Shown here: piece after piece, positions 20,837-32,282 of the stretch | How positions within the stretch are numbered: the first letter of the stretch is position 1 | Layout: each line of letters begins with the position of its first letter | Source: Albifimbria verrucaria | Lineage: Eukaryota; Ascomycota; Sordariomycetes; Hypocreales; Stachybotryaceae | DNA length: 64,000 nt | Direction: 5' to 3' | NCBI GenBank assembly: GCA_020081605.1 | Contig: JAHREC010000021.1 | Location: 124,001 to 188,000 of the forward strand | Made by a program: the position numbers and the translations under genes | Notes under the pieces: generated by a model | The model's input: the letters and a program-made list of their open reading frames with translations, nothing else | Databases searched by the model: none | What the model was told of the DNA's origin: nothing

Positions 20837-21897
20837 GCCGAGTGATTCTATTGGAGACTATTATCCGGGATGTGTTGTATGGTCAATATCTTATGGTTGC
20901 TATTGACAAGATCGAGTGTTCAGCCCATAACTTGACTTTATCGATCTCATTCTTCGCAAGGCTGTGTGGTATAGCGTGCAAATGTGCCTGGATTCTATGG
21001 GTACTTGCATGACTTACAACAAGAAGGCGTAGGTCATTTACGTAGATAAAAGTACTACATCGTGTATTCTCATATTTAGGCTTGAGTAAATGCACAACCC
21101 GAAGAAATCGGAAACTCTTCTCTTCTCATGCTCGACTTCTCAGCCCAATGCTAGTTGTTTGAATAAGTGCGACCGCCATGCCTTTACATGGCAGTCAGAG
21201 AAAGTCCCTGATTGGACGTTCCTTGCAGGCCACCCCTGTTGGCAAAAGAGCGTAAAAGACAGAGGGTATGGGTGGTGGTGGTGGTCATTTTATAGTCATT
21301 GCAATGATTCCAGGATAGAAATAATATCCTTACCGTGACCCTGGTATTATAATCTACGAACTTACTATATTTTTTCGCTTATTACATTGTCTATTGCGGA
21401 TTAAACTGTAGTTCATCGGTTACCCCAGAATTAGATCGTCGGTTGCCCCATGTCTTGCTAGCGCCCCTCTCATTTACCACGAAAATGAATTCGTCGGTTG
21501 CCAACCGACGCGGGGCATTATTTACTACTAGGGATGAAGTCGTGGTGTAGGTGAACGTCTAGCCGGGTCTCAATAGACTTACATGGTGTTCCCTCATTTT
21601 GGAGATTTCAGAGGTTTCTAGTTTCTGAAGGGTTTTCCAGTCCAGGTCCGGTTTTACATAGATGAAAATTCATTGATTTGATGCTAGAGATGCCATGGCT
21701 CTTCAGCTTGAGTAACAAAAATATGTACACACATCTATAAAGAACCCTTGACTGCCTAAGTTATTCCGGATCTCATTGAAAAGGAAAAGAGCTTCCAGGG
21801 CTCAATCCCGCGAAACCACTCGGAGTCTCGCCTGTGTGCTCGTCGAGGTCCATGCTGAAGTCGCTTGGAGGGGGCCTATGCAAAATACGACTGGTTA

Positions 21898-23044
21898 TTA
21901 CCAGTCTATGAGGAGGGAGTAACATTGTCTGGATAGGCTTACTGTCATGGAAAATAATATTAATTCCAAGAAGCCGGGAAATGAGCAAACTGTCATCAGA
22001 ACGTCGGGTCTCTGGCAGCGGATCAGCCTGTACGAGTCCAGGCTCCCAAAAAGCTCCTGGATGCGTGCTGTTATTGCATTTACCAAATAGCTTCGCACTT
22101 CTGCCTGCTCCCTGTTAGTGTCGGCCAAGTCTATGATCATTTGTCGAACTCCACTAAGCCGAAGACAACACTCTTTAAAGTTGTTCTCGCTGGCCAAAAG
22201 GAAGTTCTTGATCTGCTCGAACTCGTCATTGGAGCCAGTCTCGATCACACCTTTTAGCGTTCTCCCTCCATCCATCAGGTGCTGATCCTCGTCGACGAGG
22301 AAGACTTCAACAGACCCCACGGCCTTAGCCAACTCTTCCCAGCGGGTACCTCTTTGGATTATCTTCTCTAAGGCCACAGAGATTTGGTTTTTGTCAATCT
22401 CTCGCTTCTCTTTGTTCCACTTTTCTTCCACAAATGCTTCAAAGGCTAGTCGGCGGGCTTGATGTGGTTCGTGAGACGGAAGATATGCCTGAAGTAAACT
22501 ATCAAAATCCTGCTTGGCGGAAATGCAGCGATCTCGCTGCCAGAGCCGGTACAAAACGAAGTTGCTGGGGCAGAACCCGCTATGCGACCGTAGATGATCG
22601 CTTGGAATGACAATGACAAATTCCATTCCTCTGGAAGGTCGAGGTTGGGACTTCCGAGATCATCCCACGAGATGTCTGCTAGGATCTGGATACACCTCAA
22701 AACGGAACTAGGGCCTTCCAGCAAGGAGTTCAATGCTGCCAGGCTATAAATATATAGCTAGGAAAGGCTAAGCTAAGGACGCACCTGGTTGGCCTCCGAC
22801 GGCGCGAAGCGGAGGACCCACGTTTGGCCCGCAGTCTTTGTTGGTGCGTCTGCACCAATCACACTTAACTCCAGGCCAGTTTCTAACCGTTGGGGAACAC
22901 TGCATCTATGATTAGACTACAACTCTGAGCAGTTTAAGGAGGACTTTCTCGTTTCCTGTCTCGACGACACTGTGCGCACTTAAGGGTAGCTCCTGCAGAG
23001 CGATGAAACGAGGCGCTCGAGAATTCACCGACTGGGGCGGACAT
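21898..23044 (-). CDS. hypothetical protein with zinc-cluster-like N-terminus; frame interrupted
   Basis: From an ATG at 23044 the first segment contains LKCAQCRRDRKRE. A second coding segment (about 22900-22785) reads NWPGVKCDWCRRTNKDCGPN. Together they form a C..C / WPG.KC..C / CGPN pattern, seen in uncharacterised fungal proteins and resembling Zn2Cys6-type fingers. A 49-bp intron (22784-22736, gtgcgt..ggcag) leads in phase to LLEGPSSVLRCIQILADISWDDLG. A long helical region follows in the neighbouring frame (22626-21898; YRLWQRDRCISAKQDFDSLL, then charged helices). Joining segments one and two, and three and four, needs either unusual introns or a one-base change, so the model is provisional. 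Role unknown; DNA or RNA binding would be a guess. Confidence 0.4.
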
Positions 23045-23446
23045 GCTGAGGTGACTTCTCAGATGAGACTAGTTACCGTTCTTTGGGAACTCTGAGGCTT
23101 TTATGCTTCTGAGCCTCACCATTATATGCATCTCCCTTCCCGTGACCAGCGGGTTGGATGCTGTGGCTGAGCGCTCGTGGCCAATGACGGTGGAATCGTG
23201 CCTGCCAGCTTTGCAGAACCGTTCCTCGCTACCTGATTACTCGTGGGCCAATGATGGTGGAATCGCGCTTTCGCAAGTGGGGCATTGTCTGTATTCCGGT
23301 ACCTCATGGTTATAAGATTCCTCAAGCCCTTCACCCGCATACTCGCTCAGACGCTTCCACAGCCACGCCCAGTGCAATAAAAGATCCTTAGTCTAGCTTG
23401 TTGAGATTCAAATCCATCGTTTACTATTCTTCTTTTACCCTTCACA

Positions 23447-23826
23447 ATGGCCCTGTCCTCAGAGGCCATCATTGCCCTCATCACAATCTCTGTTACCCTG
23501 CCGTCATTCGCCCTTACTTTATACCAAATAATCAAAATTGTCTATCCATCTATCAACTATAGGCGACGCACCGTTACATACGATCACTCAACCCTCCACA
23601 ATGCGCTGGTCTCTGTATGTCCATCTTCACCCTCTTGGGTAGGCTGTGTCTTACCTAAAAACCATTTCCCCAGGGAGCATCAGGCTTACACGCCGTCCAC
23701 CTTTTCCATCCTCCAGATGCTGATGCTCATGCTCACGGAGGCTACTACGCACCGAGCTATAACCCAAGCCGCCGCTCATTGTTGAACGTTTCAGTCTCCA
23801 TATATAAATATGACAGCGTCTGTTAA
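23447..23826 (+). CDS. small single-pass membrane protein, hypothetical
   Basis: Two exons, 23447-23614 and 23674-23826, with a 59-bp intron (gtatgt..ccccag, phase 0), give about 106 residues. Residues 5-30 (SEAIIALITISVTLPSFALT, then LYQIIKI) are a clear transmembrane helix with basic residues just inside. The second exon is rich in His/Ala/Gly/Pro with a HPPDADAHAHGGYYAPSYN segment. Such short proteins, with an N-terminal helix and a polar tail, are common and uncharacterised in ascomycetes. Splice sites and frame are clean, so it may be a working gene. Confidence 0.55.
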
Positions 23827-24379
23827 AAAGTCTCCCTCAAAGAAGAAGCGAAGCTTAACATCGAATATACTCAATGTTGGCCTTTTTCCTTATTTTTATT
23901 TCACTCCCTGCCTCTGAATTTGAGGGAACATAGCAATCTGTGGAGTGAATATTCTGTATAGCTGGGGATTGCCTTGCTTGCCTGAGCTTTTATAAAATAC
24001 AAAGCTACAAACCTCGAACTATTTATCAAGATATACTATAAAACACTAATTTGCATTTATTACCTCTGTTACAGCTGCCAAGATGCACCCAAGGAGCATT
24101 TATTTATAATCGCATGGCCCGGTATAGCCCAGCTAAGGTTCATCCAAGAGGCTTTGAACATTGATCTCGTAAGTTTGCCGATAGCCGCTATTTTGGTATA
24201 TTGGCACGATCTAACGTGGTATCGACGCTCCCGAGATCTGGCGTGCCAGGCCTTTATACTTCATGCCGGGGATTGTGAAGAACTACAGCTTGGAAGCCAT
24301 ACACGTCGAATAGTTTCAGCATTGAAGTATGCACGGTACATGGGCAAACCGTAAGAAGTAATACCAGCTCTTTCGACTC

Positions 24380-25282
24380 TTGGCACACGTCAGTCTCACG
24401 TGCGACCCTCGGGCGACGGCAGACATGGTGTCTGACGGAGCGTGGGCTTATTTGGCGCCGGACGCTGAGATCCTTGAGCTTGAAGAGGAACGCGCCCGCC
24501 TAAAGCAGGGTCACTACCGCATCGAAGGTCACCCGGATGAGGAAAAGATCCGGCAGCTTACCAATGAGATTTGGACTAAACGTGCCCAGCGCGACAGGCA
24601 AGTAGTCAAGGAACACCGTGAGCATTACTTCTCCAACCGCCCTACCTGGGATATCGATAGACAGGCGCGGGGTGAAGAAGAAAAAGAGTATGTTGAGCCC
24701 ACTATCTATGTATCGATTCCGGAGCGAGCAAAGTTGGCAGAAATTCTTTGCTACCAGCCTGACAACCTGACTGAAGATGACCTGGTGCAACGGAGGATTG
24801 AGGTGATCGACTTGATGGTCTCACTTTGTGATAAGAGAGAGACAGTCAAACGCGATCGGATCCAGCACAGAGTCAAAGCTTACCCGCCTGTTAAAAATGA
24901 GCCACCGTAGTCAAACAATGAGCCTAGCCCTGATCCTTTCCCTTTTCTCATGCATGGTGTCCAATGCTCAGTCTGCATTGGCGACGAGCGGCTATCACTG
25001 GCGAAGCCTTCCTTCACGTATTGTCGACCAACCGTGATGAATGATCATTTCGATCGGGAGCATTTGATCAGACGCGAGCAGGCTGGGCATTGTGGAGAAA
25101 AGATCCGATGCGAACATCCCAAGTATAGGAATCTCAAATTCGAACATTTAGCTGCATTCCGTTGCCACGTCCTCAAAGTTCACGGTGTCAACTTGCGATC
25201 GTTTGAACAAATTAAGCAGAGGAGGCAACGGAGACCAAGGCAACGGAGACCAAGGCAACGGCAAATGGTCAGAGGCAAGTAA
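24380..25282 (+). pseudogene. C-terminal part of FluG-type/DUF3435-like protein with C2H2 finger; in-frame stop
   Basis: The first 176 codons carry the family block TCDPRATADMV, a charged helix (KIRQLTNEIWTKRAQRDRQV), HYFSNRPTWDIDRQARGEEE and IPERAKLAEILCYQPDNLTE. After a TAG (24908-24910), the same frame continues into a zinc-finger region (VQCSVCIGDERLSL, DREHLIRREQAGHCGEKIRC, then FRCHVLKVHGVN). It ends in a basic tail from 15-bp tandem repeats (aggcaacggagacca, 25225-25265). In full relatives these two parts follow a recombinase-like region, which I do not find upstream, so this is 5'-truncated. The stop could come from CAG by one C-to-T change. Such proteins are frequent in mobile fungal regions. 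Confidence 0.6.
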
Positions 25283-25465
25283 TAGCATGATGTGCTAATA
25301 ATAAACAATATTGCCCATCCGTTCTCAGCTCCATTCGCCCAGCATTCGCTTCATGCTGGCTATAAAGTCATGGCGATCCGACCCTGGTGTTGTGATGCTT
25401 CGCCACATGTGGTTCGGAAATTCAGTTACCCCACTGAAGTATAAAGAAAGAGCTTCTTACCCTCC

Positions 25466-26347
25466 ATGAAAGTTCCGGCACCCTCGACACCAACTCTCAC
25501 CTGCATCCATCACCTCCAACACCCGATGCCTCCACGAATTGTTCCGCGTATTAAGAGGCGACCTGATCGACGCAGCCTAACGAGACTTACGAGTGCGAAA
25601 CGAAAGGCTTATCAAAGCACGACATCACCCTTACCTATCGAGATTATGACGGTTATTTAGAGTCGCTTCCGGGCCTGCACAGCCTCGGATCGGCCCTGTA
25701 TGCCCACCCTAGATGGTACAGAATATATGCTGCTGGTCACGGCCGGATAGCATGTTCGATCTTCACAAAGATCTGCATGCATGTGCAACATCATCGATTG
25801 GGGAGATGTTTTGGAACTTGGTCGCCACTATTCACGAGCCGTACATACATCGACTTTACGTCAAGCATATGTTCGTAGAAGCATGACCGATATCTTGGGG
25901 CCGACAACTAGACGAGCTTCTCTCCCCAGTCGGGATGGCTTTGGCCAAAACATGCGACGAAGAGGTCGAAATAGCCTTGCTGCGGATGGCCTGGGATGGC
26001 CGAGCTACGCTCCTTCGCCACCGCTACCTCGATATATTCCTGAAAATCCAACTCGTTGGCAACCACCTCTTCTCATGATCGGCGAACGGCTTCTTGAACT
26101 GACGATAGAGGAAAAAGAGCGGAAGTCAATCATAGCTCGTGTTAGGGCCTTGGCCTCGATTGATCGTTCTTTAAGAGCAATAGTAATGACAGTTGTTGTT
26201 AAGAAGGAGTCTATTATTTTACCAATCGAGAATAGCAGCTTTAGGGAATGGCCTTGTTTCTTCTTATTCAACGCTCCTCGACTACCATTCGAGACTATTG
26301 ATTCTTTTCGAGCTACACTATCGTCGACGTTCATGAATCAAGATTGA
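25466..26347 (+). pseudogene. decayed F-box-like hypothetical protein
   Basis: A segment ending in LPIEIM (about 25640) is followed, in an adjoining frame, by LESLPGLHSLGSALYAHPRW. A third frame then gives WNLVATIHEPYIHRLYVKHM and VEIALLRMAWDGRATLLRHR (about 25815-26040). This LPxEI..L.SLP..HSL..AL..HP pattern is that of many fungal F-box-like proteins with a long helical C-terminus. At least two frame changes and an internal TAG show decay. The 188-codon frame at 25781-26347 has no family resemblance and is probably a shadow. Confidence 0.4.
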
Positions 26348-27009
26348 AAGAACTTTTGCGATTTGTAAAAGCCTGAAGGCAAAGGCACGGATGCTGTTGT
26401 GGAAGAGATATTTACTTAGCGATAGTGACCAACGACGGTCGTTAGCCCAAGTTCCAAGAGGGTACGGAATTACGTACAGTTGTGACTCCAGTTCAGCCCA
26501 GGCTTCATGTAGTTAAGCTTCATTATGAAGATGTCTATTGCTCAAAGTCGCACCCAAGGCCCTCCGTAAGCACTGTTTTTTAATTCATAGCCAAGGTACG
26601 CAAAGCTTCGACTCGCTCAGTTCTCTAATACATCTGTATGATGTGATATGCCGAGTTATGATTTAATGTTTTCGCAACATCTACCACTCAGTCACGAGCC
26701 CGCCCTGATATTGGAAATCCATATGTTGAGTGGGGCAATCAGAGGTCAGTACAGACAACAGGCTGGACGAGAGACCGAATCCTACGGGCCGGCTACCAAA
26801 GCTTTCGGAACGAGACTTTCGATACGTATCAAAATATCTGAATTTTCTGTTACATTAGGCGAGAAAAGCCAATTTAGTTCATCATCAAATTACAGCAACA
26901 ACAGCATTTGGTCAACCTCTTGATACTTAACACCCCTCATATATCGATAAATTAACATGCACCCAGTAAATAAAGGGTATCCATGCCATGGCCACTAGTA
27001 CAATTAGGA
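26348..27009. other. no gene seen
   Basis: AT-rich sequence; the frame at 26648-26923 has no recognisable features. Confidence 0.4.
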
Positions 27010-28173
27010 GGAAAGGAAATAGCTAGGGAGAGGATCCGGCATCAGCCGGAAGTTTGATAACCGCAAAGCCTGGACCGTAGCGACTGCTGAACACTAATTC
27101 GGAGCTGGCGGACAAGGCATCATCGCCTGGTATTGATGTCGAGTCCTTGGAATCGTTTTCTGTGTGGCCGCTTTGATGCTGCGTATTATTTCTGGAGTCT
27201 CGTATTGCTCATTGCAGATATTGGTCGTCAATGTGACCCCAGCCTGCAGCTGTCTTTGTGCAATGCCATGTCGCCTCACATTGATCAGCCGGTCATCTTT
27301 ATCCAGCGGAAGATTCTCGATGCTACTGATTTTCGGCTCCATGGATGTCATCTCGTGTTCGATTCGCTCGTCGCGGCCGGACTCGTCCTCGGCGAATGCA
27401 GCTAGAAAGGCTTGACGCCCCCAAGGAAATCTTTTCTGATAGAGTCCTCTCTGCCCCTTTTTCAATCACTTGGCGGCTGTCAATCTTCTCCTGATTCTGG
27501 ATGTACTCAGCGCGTTGGGTTTCTGAAACGTGCTTGTAAAGATCTTTAGTCGGCCGCTGCTGCTAATTCAGTGGGCTGTGAATCTGCGATGCGAGATTGT
27601 AGAGCGAGTCGAGCCTGGCAGTGACAGCAGAGAATCTGAAATCGGCCTCTTGGAAAGACCCCATGCTGCCCGGCGACGTTCCTAGCGAAGTCTCGTCGGA
27701 AGAGCTGTTATCGTTCCACTTTTCGACTGCCTGGCGTGCTTTCGCGTCTCGTTCCGTGGGCAGTCTCGTGCCGACAGCAATTTCAAACACTATTCACATT
27801 AGACACCCCAAAGATCCCTATAATGCATCTACTGACGATTTTGGAGGTGATCCTGCAGCTCCGCAAGCAATTCGACCAGCGAGGCCTTGACGAAAGCCGC
27901 ATCGCGAACCCTATAATCGAGCGACGCATGTCCTGTTTGGAACAGGTCGAGGGTGCGCGCCCAGAGTTGGAACCTTTCTTCCTCGGCTGCAATGCGTTTT
28001 CTCGACGGAATGTTCGCATATTGATCCTCCACGCATAGCGTCTCAACCAGTCTTTTGAATGTGTCGGCCACGGTCCGTCCGAGTGCCTGAAGCTCTTGCT
28101 TCGGTGAATCCATTGGTGCGGAAAAGGTCGGCCACGTCAAACCTGGATCGATTGTGTCATCGTTCGAGGCCAT
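27010..28173 (-). CDS. hypothetical fungal protein with helical SLDYRxRDA N-terminal domain; disrupted
   Basis: Exon 1 (28173-27837) contains FQLWARTLDLFQTGHASLDY followed by RVRDAAF, a signature of an uncharacterised helical N-terminal domain found in many ascomycete proteins that also carry C2H2 fingers. A 47-bp intron (gtcagt..gaatag, with a ctaatg branch-like site) leads in phase to exon 2 (27789-27563), containing RFSAVTARLDSLYNLASQIH. A TAG at 27563-27565 ends the frame, yet the same frame reads on with coding character (YKHVSETQRAEYIQNQEKID). After a shift in an AAAAAGGGG tract it continues (SIENLPLDKDDRL) to about 27010. Either the gene is decayed or the sequence has errors. Function unknown. 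Confidence 0.5.
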
Positions 28174-28189
28174 GGCAGTGTGGCTCGAT

Positions 28190-28789
28190 AGTCGTTGGGC
28201 TGCAGCGTCGACGATGCGAGCAGGCAGCAGTAAGGAAGCTGTATGAATTACCCCGCTCAGACGTATCAGGAAGACCTAATGAGAATGGACAACATCATGT
28301 CAGGCTTTCTTGAGTTGCAACTGAAAATGCCCCTCTTCACGCGAGCAATTTCCCACGGTTACCGGATTTTCGAGTTCTAACCTTTGCCAGCTTTCCCTTT
28401 TCTCTTTTTTTTTTTTTTCTTCTTTGTTAAAAATGCCGGGCTTCAAGTCGGTAGAGAGCAAAAAGTGCGCAATTGGATGACAGGGCCTAGGCTGGCTTTT
28501 GCTGAAATGTCTTGTGGTCGCTGAATGGTGGTCGCTGTGGAGCCACGGCGACAACGAGCTGCATACAACCTTGTCGCCTTTTGGGACGTGGCATGCTTGT
28601 CGCTGGGTGGTTTGCCTTGAATGTCTAGACAGCCTGTGCTGGGAGGTTTCCCAAATGAGGAATTACCATTGACAGAAGTCTCTTTTGGAGGTTTGTTTCC
28701 CAGGGAAAATCGCTCCTAGGAACAAATGCGAGGTTCAAGCCGAGATTCCGTGGAGGCCCAGCTTTATAACTACAGCCGTTGCCCTATTC
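28190..28789. other. gene-free stretch
   Basis: Contains a T-rich tract at 28400-28425 and no supported gene. Confidence 0.4.
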
Positions 28790-29190
28790 TGTACGTCTTA
28801 ACGGATATTGGAGAACCTGCTAGTCTCATCAGCCAGCAAATTCACGGACAAGAGTCTACCCGGATCGTCATCTGGAAGTAGTTCTCTCTCTGTTGCGATG
28901 ACATGATGCAGCAGGGTAATTGCACTCTCAACTTTTCCCCAGCAAGATATGCCGAAGCGAGTGCATGATCTGATGCCAGTCGATCATGTCCCTTCTCATT
29001 CCGTGTTTCCTCCGAACTGCCACCACATGCTCGAGTATCTCGATGCCATCTTTGATGCGTCGATCATTGAGGTATGCCGAAGCAAGTTATGGATATGTAA
29101 CGCTTGATCGAGGGTCACCATGTGGCGAGTTGCCATGACATACTGCGACAGCAATATCGGTTGGGAAGAACAAAGCTTACTCTCATACGT
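28790..29190 (-). pseudogene. relic of a TPR-repeat (NB-TPR type) protein
   Basis: Three minus-strand frames give tetratricopeptide-like units in the correct order. They are LASAYLNDRRIKDGIEILEH then VVAVRRKHG (about 29090-29000), DRLASDHALASAYLAGE (about 28985-28935), and KVESAITLLHHVIATERELL then PDDDP (about 28945-28855). This matches the kinesin-light-chain-like TPRs at the C-terminus of fungal NB-ARC/NACHT-TPR proteins. No nucleotide-binding domain is seen nearby. Frame changes and a TAA show that this is a fossil. Confidence 0.55.
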
Positions 29191-29375
29191 TCTCTAAGCT
29201 ATCAATGCATATGTTAGGACTAAGTTTGGATGAAACGAGCGGTTGTGGGCTTGAATACCTAGGTCGCATTCGCCTACTAGGGATTCGCTTCTATGCGCGA
29301 TTTTCTCCAGCATCTTATAATATACAGTTTCTAGTAGACTGCTAGTTATACACTGCTTCAGCGTCTGCTTGCATA

Positions 29376-29783
29376 ATGGAAGGAACTGTTAATATGCCTG
29401 CCAAGGAATGCTCACCGCCGGCAGCAGTTGCTCCGCAGCAGCAACCACTACTCAATTGCTACGCCCCGCTGGGCCATGACCAGATCCGGGTTATCAAGCT
29501 TCACAGCGCAGGCACAGCGCCTAGGTCCGAGCCGATTCGTTGCTCTCTCGAGCATGTGTCGCTCGCGGACTACACGGAGGAATACCGGCGCTGGGAGGAG
29601 TTGACGGGCGAAAGCCTGAAGCTGCGCCCCCACAAGGCGCGTCACACCTGGCTTGCGCACACCAAGACGCCGGCGTGGTCCGGATCGCGCCGCTATCGCT
29701 GGGGAGATCTCGTCGCGGCCATTCGATGGTCATGGCTGAAGCAAAGATTGTTGCAAATAATGCCAACGCGATATATTGGATAA
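29376..29783 (+). CDS. N-terminal fragment of a HET-domain protein
   Basis: 135 codons from an ATG in good context. The segment YAPLGHDQIRVIKLHSAG, then PIRCSLEHVSLADY, is the start of a heterokaryon-incompatibility (HET) domain, in which the family has Y.PL....IRL..L.........C.L..VSL. A possible echo of the next block (YRWGD) appears near the end, but the remaining HET blocks are absent. The frame ends at a stop 400 bp in. The segment is more GC-rich than its surroundings, which are otherwise AT-rich. HET proteins drive cell death after non-self fusion; this one is most likely truncated. Confidence 0.45.
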   Translation: MEGTVNMPAKECSPPAAVAPQQQPLLNCYAPLGHDQIRVIKLHSAGTAPRSEPIRCSLEHVSLADYTEEYRRWEELTGESLKLRPHKARHTWLAHTKTPAWSGSRRYRWGDLVAAIRWSWLKQRLLQIMPTRYIG

Positions 29784-29971
29784 TAGCACGTAAAAAGTGG
29801 AAGTTGTAAGATTCTGTTGAGCGATTCAACATCGTCTCCGGCCACATGGTTGATGCGCCATGGTTACCAGGAGCTGCAGGTCATCCCATGTTCCCAGTTG
29901 TGATTACACATTTTTATTTCCAAGAGAGTCTCATGATCTAAGAATGATGTAGGATTACCATAGTTAGCCCC

Positions 29972-31461
29972 TCAGGCCGCAGAGGATTCAGGTGAATGGT
30001 TTGATAAGCGGACAGGCAACTGCTGGTAAAACCACCCTGAATTTGAGCTTGCTGTGGTAGGCAACGAGACGCCTGCCGAAGAATCGAGGGATTTGGGTCT
30101 AAGCATGCCTAACCTTGTTTCAAGGTCACGGGCAGTTGTTTGCTCTAGGGATCGCGTAAACTCCCAGAGCAGCACCTTGTGTCGTTTGCGTACTCCGGAG
30201 GATAGCGAAGGCGCGGGCATCCATGACGGGTAGAGCTTTTGATGGCATGCGGAAACCCCCATTTTGAGGGGTGACGGTTTAGAAACTCATGGCATAGGAA
30301 GCATGTCTTTTTACTAGTGCCCATAAAATGCAGTCGAGGCGTGAGTTCCGGGTGGTGATCATAGAAGCTGAGGAGCTGCATCTCCGCATGAACGGTCAGC
30401 GTCAGGTGACATCTCTTGCGAAAGGCCTTCTCTGGGTCGTCTGTCAGCCAAATCTGGCCGAGCTTTGCTAATAACTTCTCCTGGTCAGTTTTCTCGAGCT
30501 TTTGTAGTACACGCATCAGAGGCGTCTTGGTACTTCCGCAGGAAAACACTTCTTGTGGTGGTGCCTCGACAGCTTCTACATGGATATTTGAGGCGAATAA
30601 TTCAGGTTGCTTCTTTGCCAGTTGTAGCATGCATTTTGTTGCGGCATAGTATCGGCCTAGTTTGTAGATGTTGTTGATCCATGGAGGCAGGTCTTGGCCA
30701 TCACGGCAGAACAAAGCCTCGATCTGCGCAGAATAGACCCATTTGGCCTTCGACGCCCATTTAATATAAGGCATAAGCAGAATGGGTTCGGCATTGGGTT
30801 CTAGCCTTGACAAGCGGGGAAGATTGCTGATCCATTGCTGAAATGCAGCCCCTTCCAGCTCTTCATCAAACGAGTCGTCCTTTTCCAAGTACTTGATCCC
30901 CTTTAGCATGGCAATCTGCACCTCCGGTTCACGTAGGGGCTTAAGGAGGCTATGAATCTTTTTTGCTGTCAGGTTTATGATCTTCTGCAGAATCATATTC
31001 TCTTTAGCCTCAGGCTTTGCGAACGAGCCTGCAAACGAACTTTTAGCCCAGGACCGCGTCCGCATCCATGCAGAGCGAGTACACATACCATCTAGAGCCA
31101 CGTCGTTCAAATCATCTAGTATATAATGCAGGCGTTTAATCAGGTCTAGGGATACCCCACAATTCCGAGCAAGACGAAGTACCGTTCCCGAAGGCTGGCC
31201 TTGCTCCAAGCAGACGGCAGAGGCCGTCTCTCCTCCTCTTTCTGACGTCGAACAAATAAGTGCAAAAGAATCCAAAAACTTTTTGAGAGCATGTTCTTGT
31301 TTTTGGTTATCGTCGTGGGGATGTCTGTCAAGACTGTGCGCTGTTGGTTCGCCCCGGACCGGGTCAATCATTGACAGCAAAACCGCCACAAAAGTGAAGC
31401 GGCTGTGGGATTCGCCTTTAAGCGCTTTTCCTTGCGTTAACGGTGATACAGGCTCACTCAT
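29972..31461 (-). CDS. OTT_1508-like deaminase-fold protein; one frameshift
   Basis: From ATG 31461 about 440 codons are open. The N-terminal part is helical (CGVSLDLIKRLHYILDDLND). A middle region contains LPPWINNIYKLGRYYAATKC. The C-terminal domain has the zinc-deaminase pair HAE (TVHAEMQLLSFY, about 30395-30360) and CFLC (TCFLCHEFLNRHP, about 30305-30270). This is the pattern of the fungal OTT_1508-like deaminase family, whose substrates are unknown. Near 30256-30260 the frame shifts: one more G in a GGGGG run would join it to the continuing coding sequence (KLYPSWMPAPSL, KVLLWEFTRSLEQTTARDLE), which ends at 29972. The catalytic residues are intact. The frame open to 31524 begins with GTG, so the internal ATG is preferred. 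Confidence 0.65.
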
Positions 31462-31524
31462 ATTTCTAAGTCGTGGGTAGCCGTAAAATATCACAAACAA
31501 AACCGATAGCGAGTGGATAGGCAC

Positions 31525-32280
31525 AAAACAAGGAAACGGCTTGGCGTGCCAATTGCTGCGTAGAAAAGGAAGAGCTATAACCCTAAATAAGGTTCTATTG
31601 TAGAGTCAACTCTCCCCGATTTCGCATTCGCCATCTGAATGTTCCATCAAACTGCCTGCCGACAAGCCAACGGAATAGCATGCAGGAGGCCAAGGACCGG
31701 GACGAATGTAAGGCTATATAGGAGCGCATGGCAATGTGCAGATCCACTCCATGCGGGAGGCAATACATGTGTCATTGGCTCGCTGCCTGCATCCATGTCA
31801 TTTTCATCATAACCTTGGATTTGCTTGCTCCCCACCACCGCTACTTACCCCTCCTCTTAGCTGGCATAGCCACAAAGATTCAACTAAGGATGACCTACAG
31901 GTGCCACGTCTTTTCTGCATGGTTTAATGGGTGGAGTTGCCATGTATGGATGCTCAGGGTTGCCAGCTCCAGGGTGGGTAGGGAATTCTCATGGAGCTAT
32001 GGTATATATTCGGTTGAACTTCCTCCTATCGAACCTGCTCATTGTTCTTTTTGTAAAGGGCACTAACACGACAATCTTTATGTCCTTATGCGAAGTAAAC
32101 ACGAATCTCTATCAATCCTTGTTACGTTGTGCTGCGAACGGGGCAACAATGAACCCACGAGAATTGGACATCGTGATTGAGGTGCAAACTTGATATTATC
32201 AAAAATCACGTCGAGTATGACGGGCTGCTTCTTCATGAAAACCGATCATTGCTAACAATTAGAGGTTTGTCGACATTTTG
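31525..32280. other. no supported gene
   Basis: Several short overlapping frames on both strands (31647-31838, 31728-32066) have no recognisable domain. The sequence could hold the promoters of the diverging deaminase and C2H2 genes. Confidence 0.4.
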
Positions 32281-32282
32281 TC

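Noticed and set aside
20883..21095. Frame with FIYVNDLRLLV that faintly recalls a reverse-transcriptase YxDD block
   Set aside because: The second Asp context and all neighbouring reverse-transcriptase blocks are missing; chance similarity is more likely.
24380..25282. Captain recombinase of a giant Starship-type element
   Set aside because: Only the C-terminal and zinc-finger parts are present. The recombinase catalytic region and element ends are not seen in this window.
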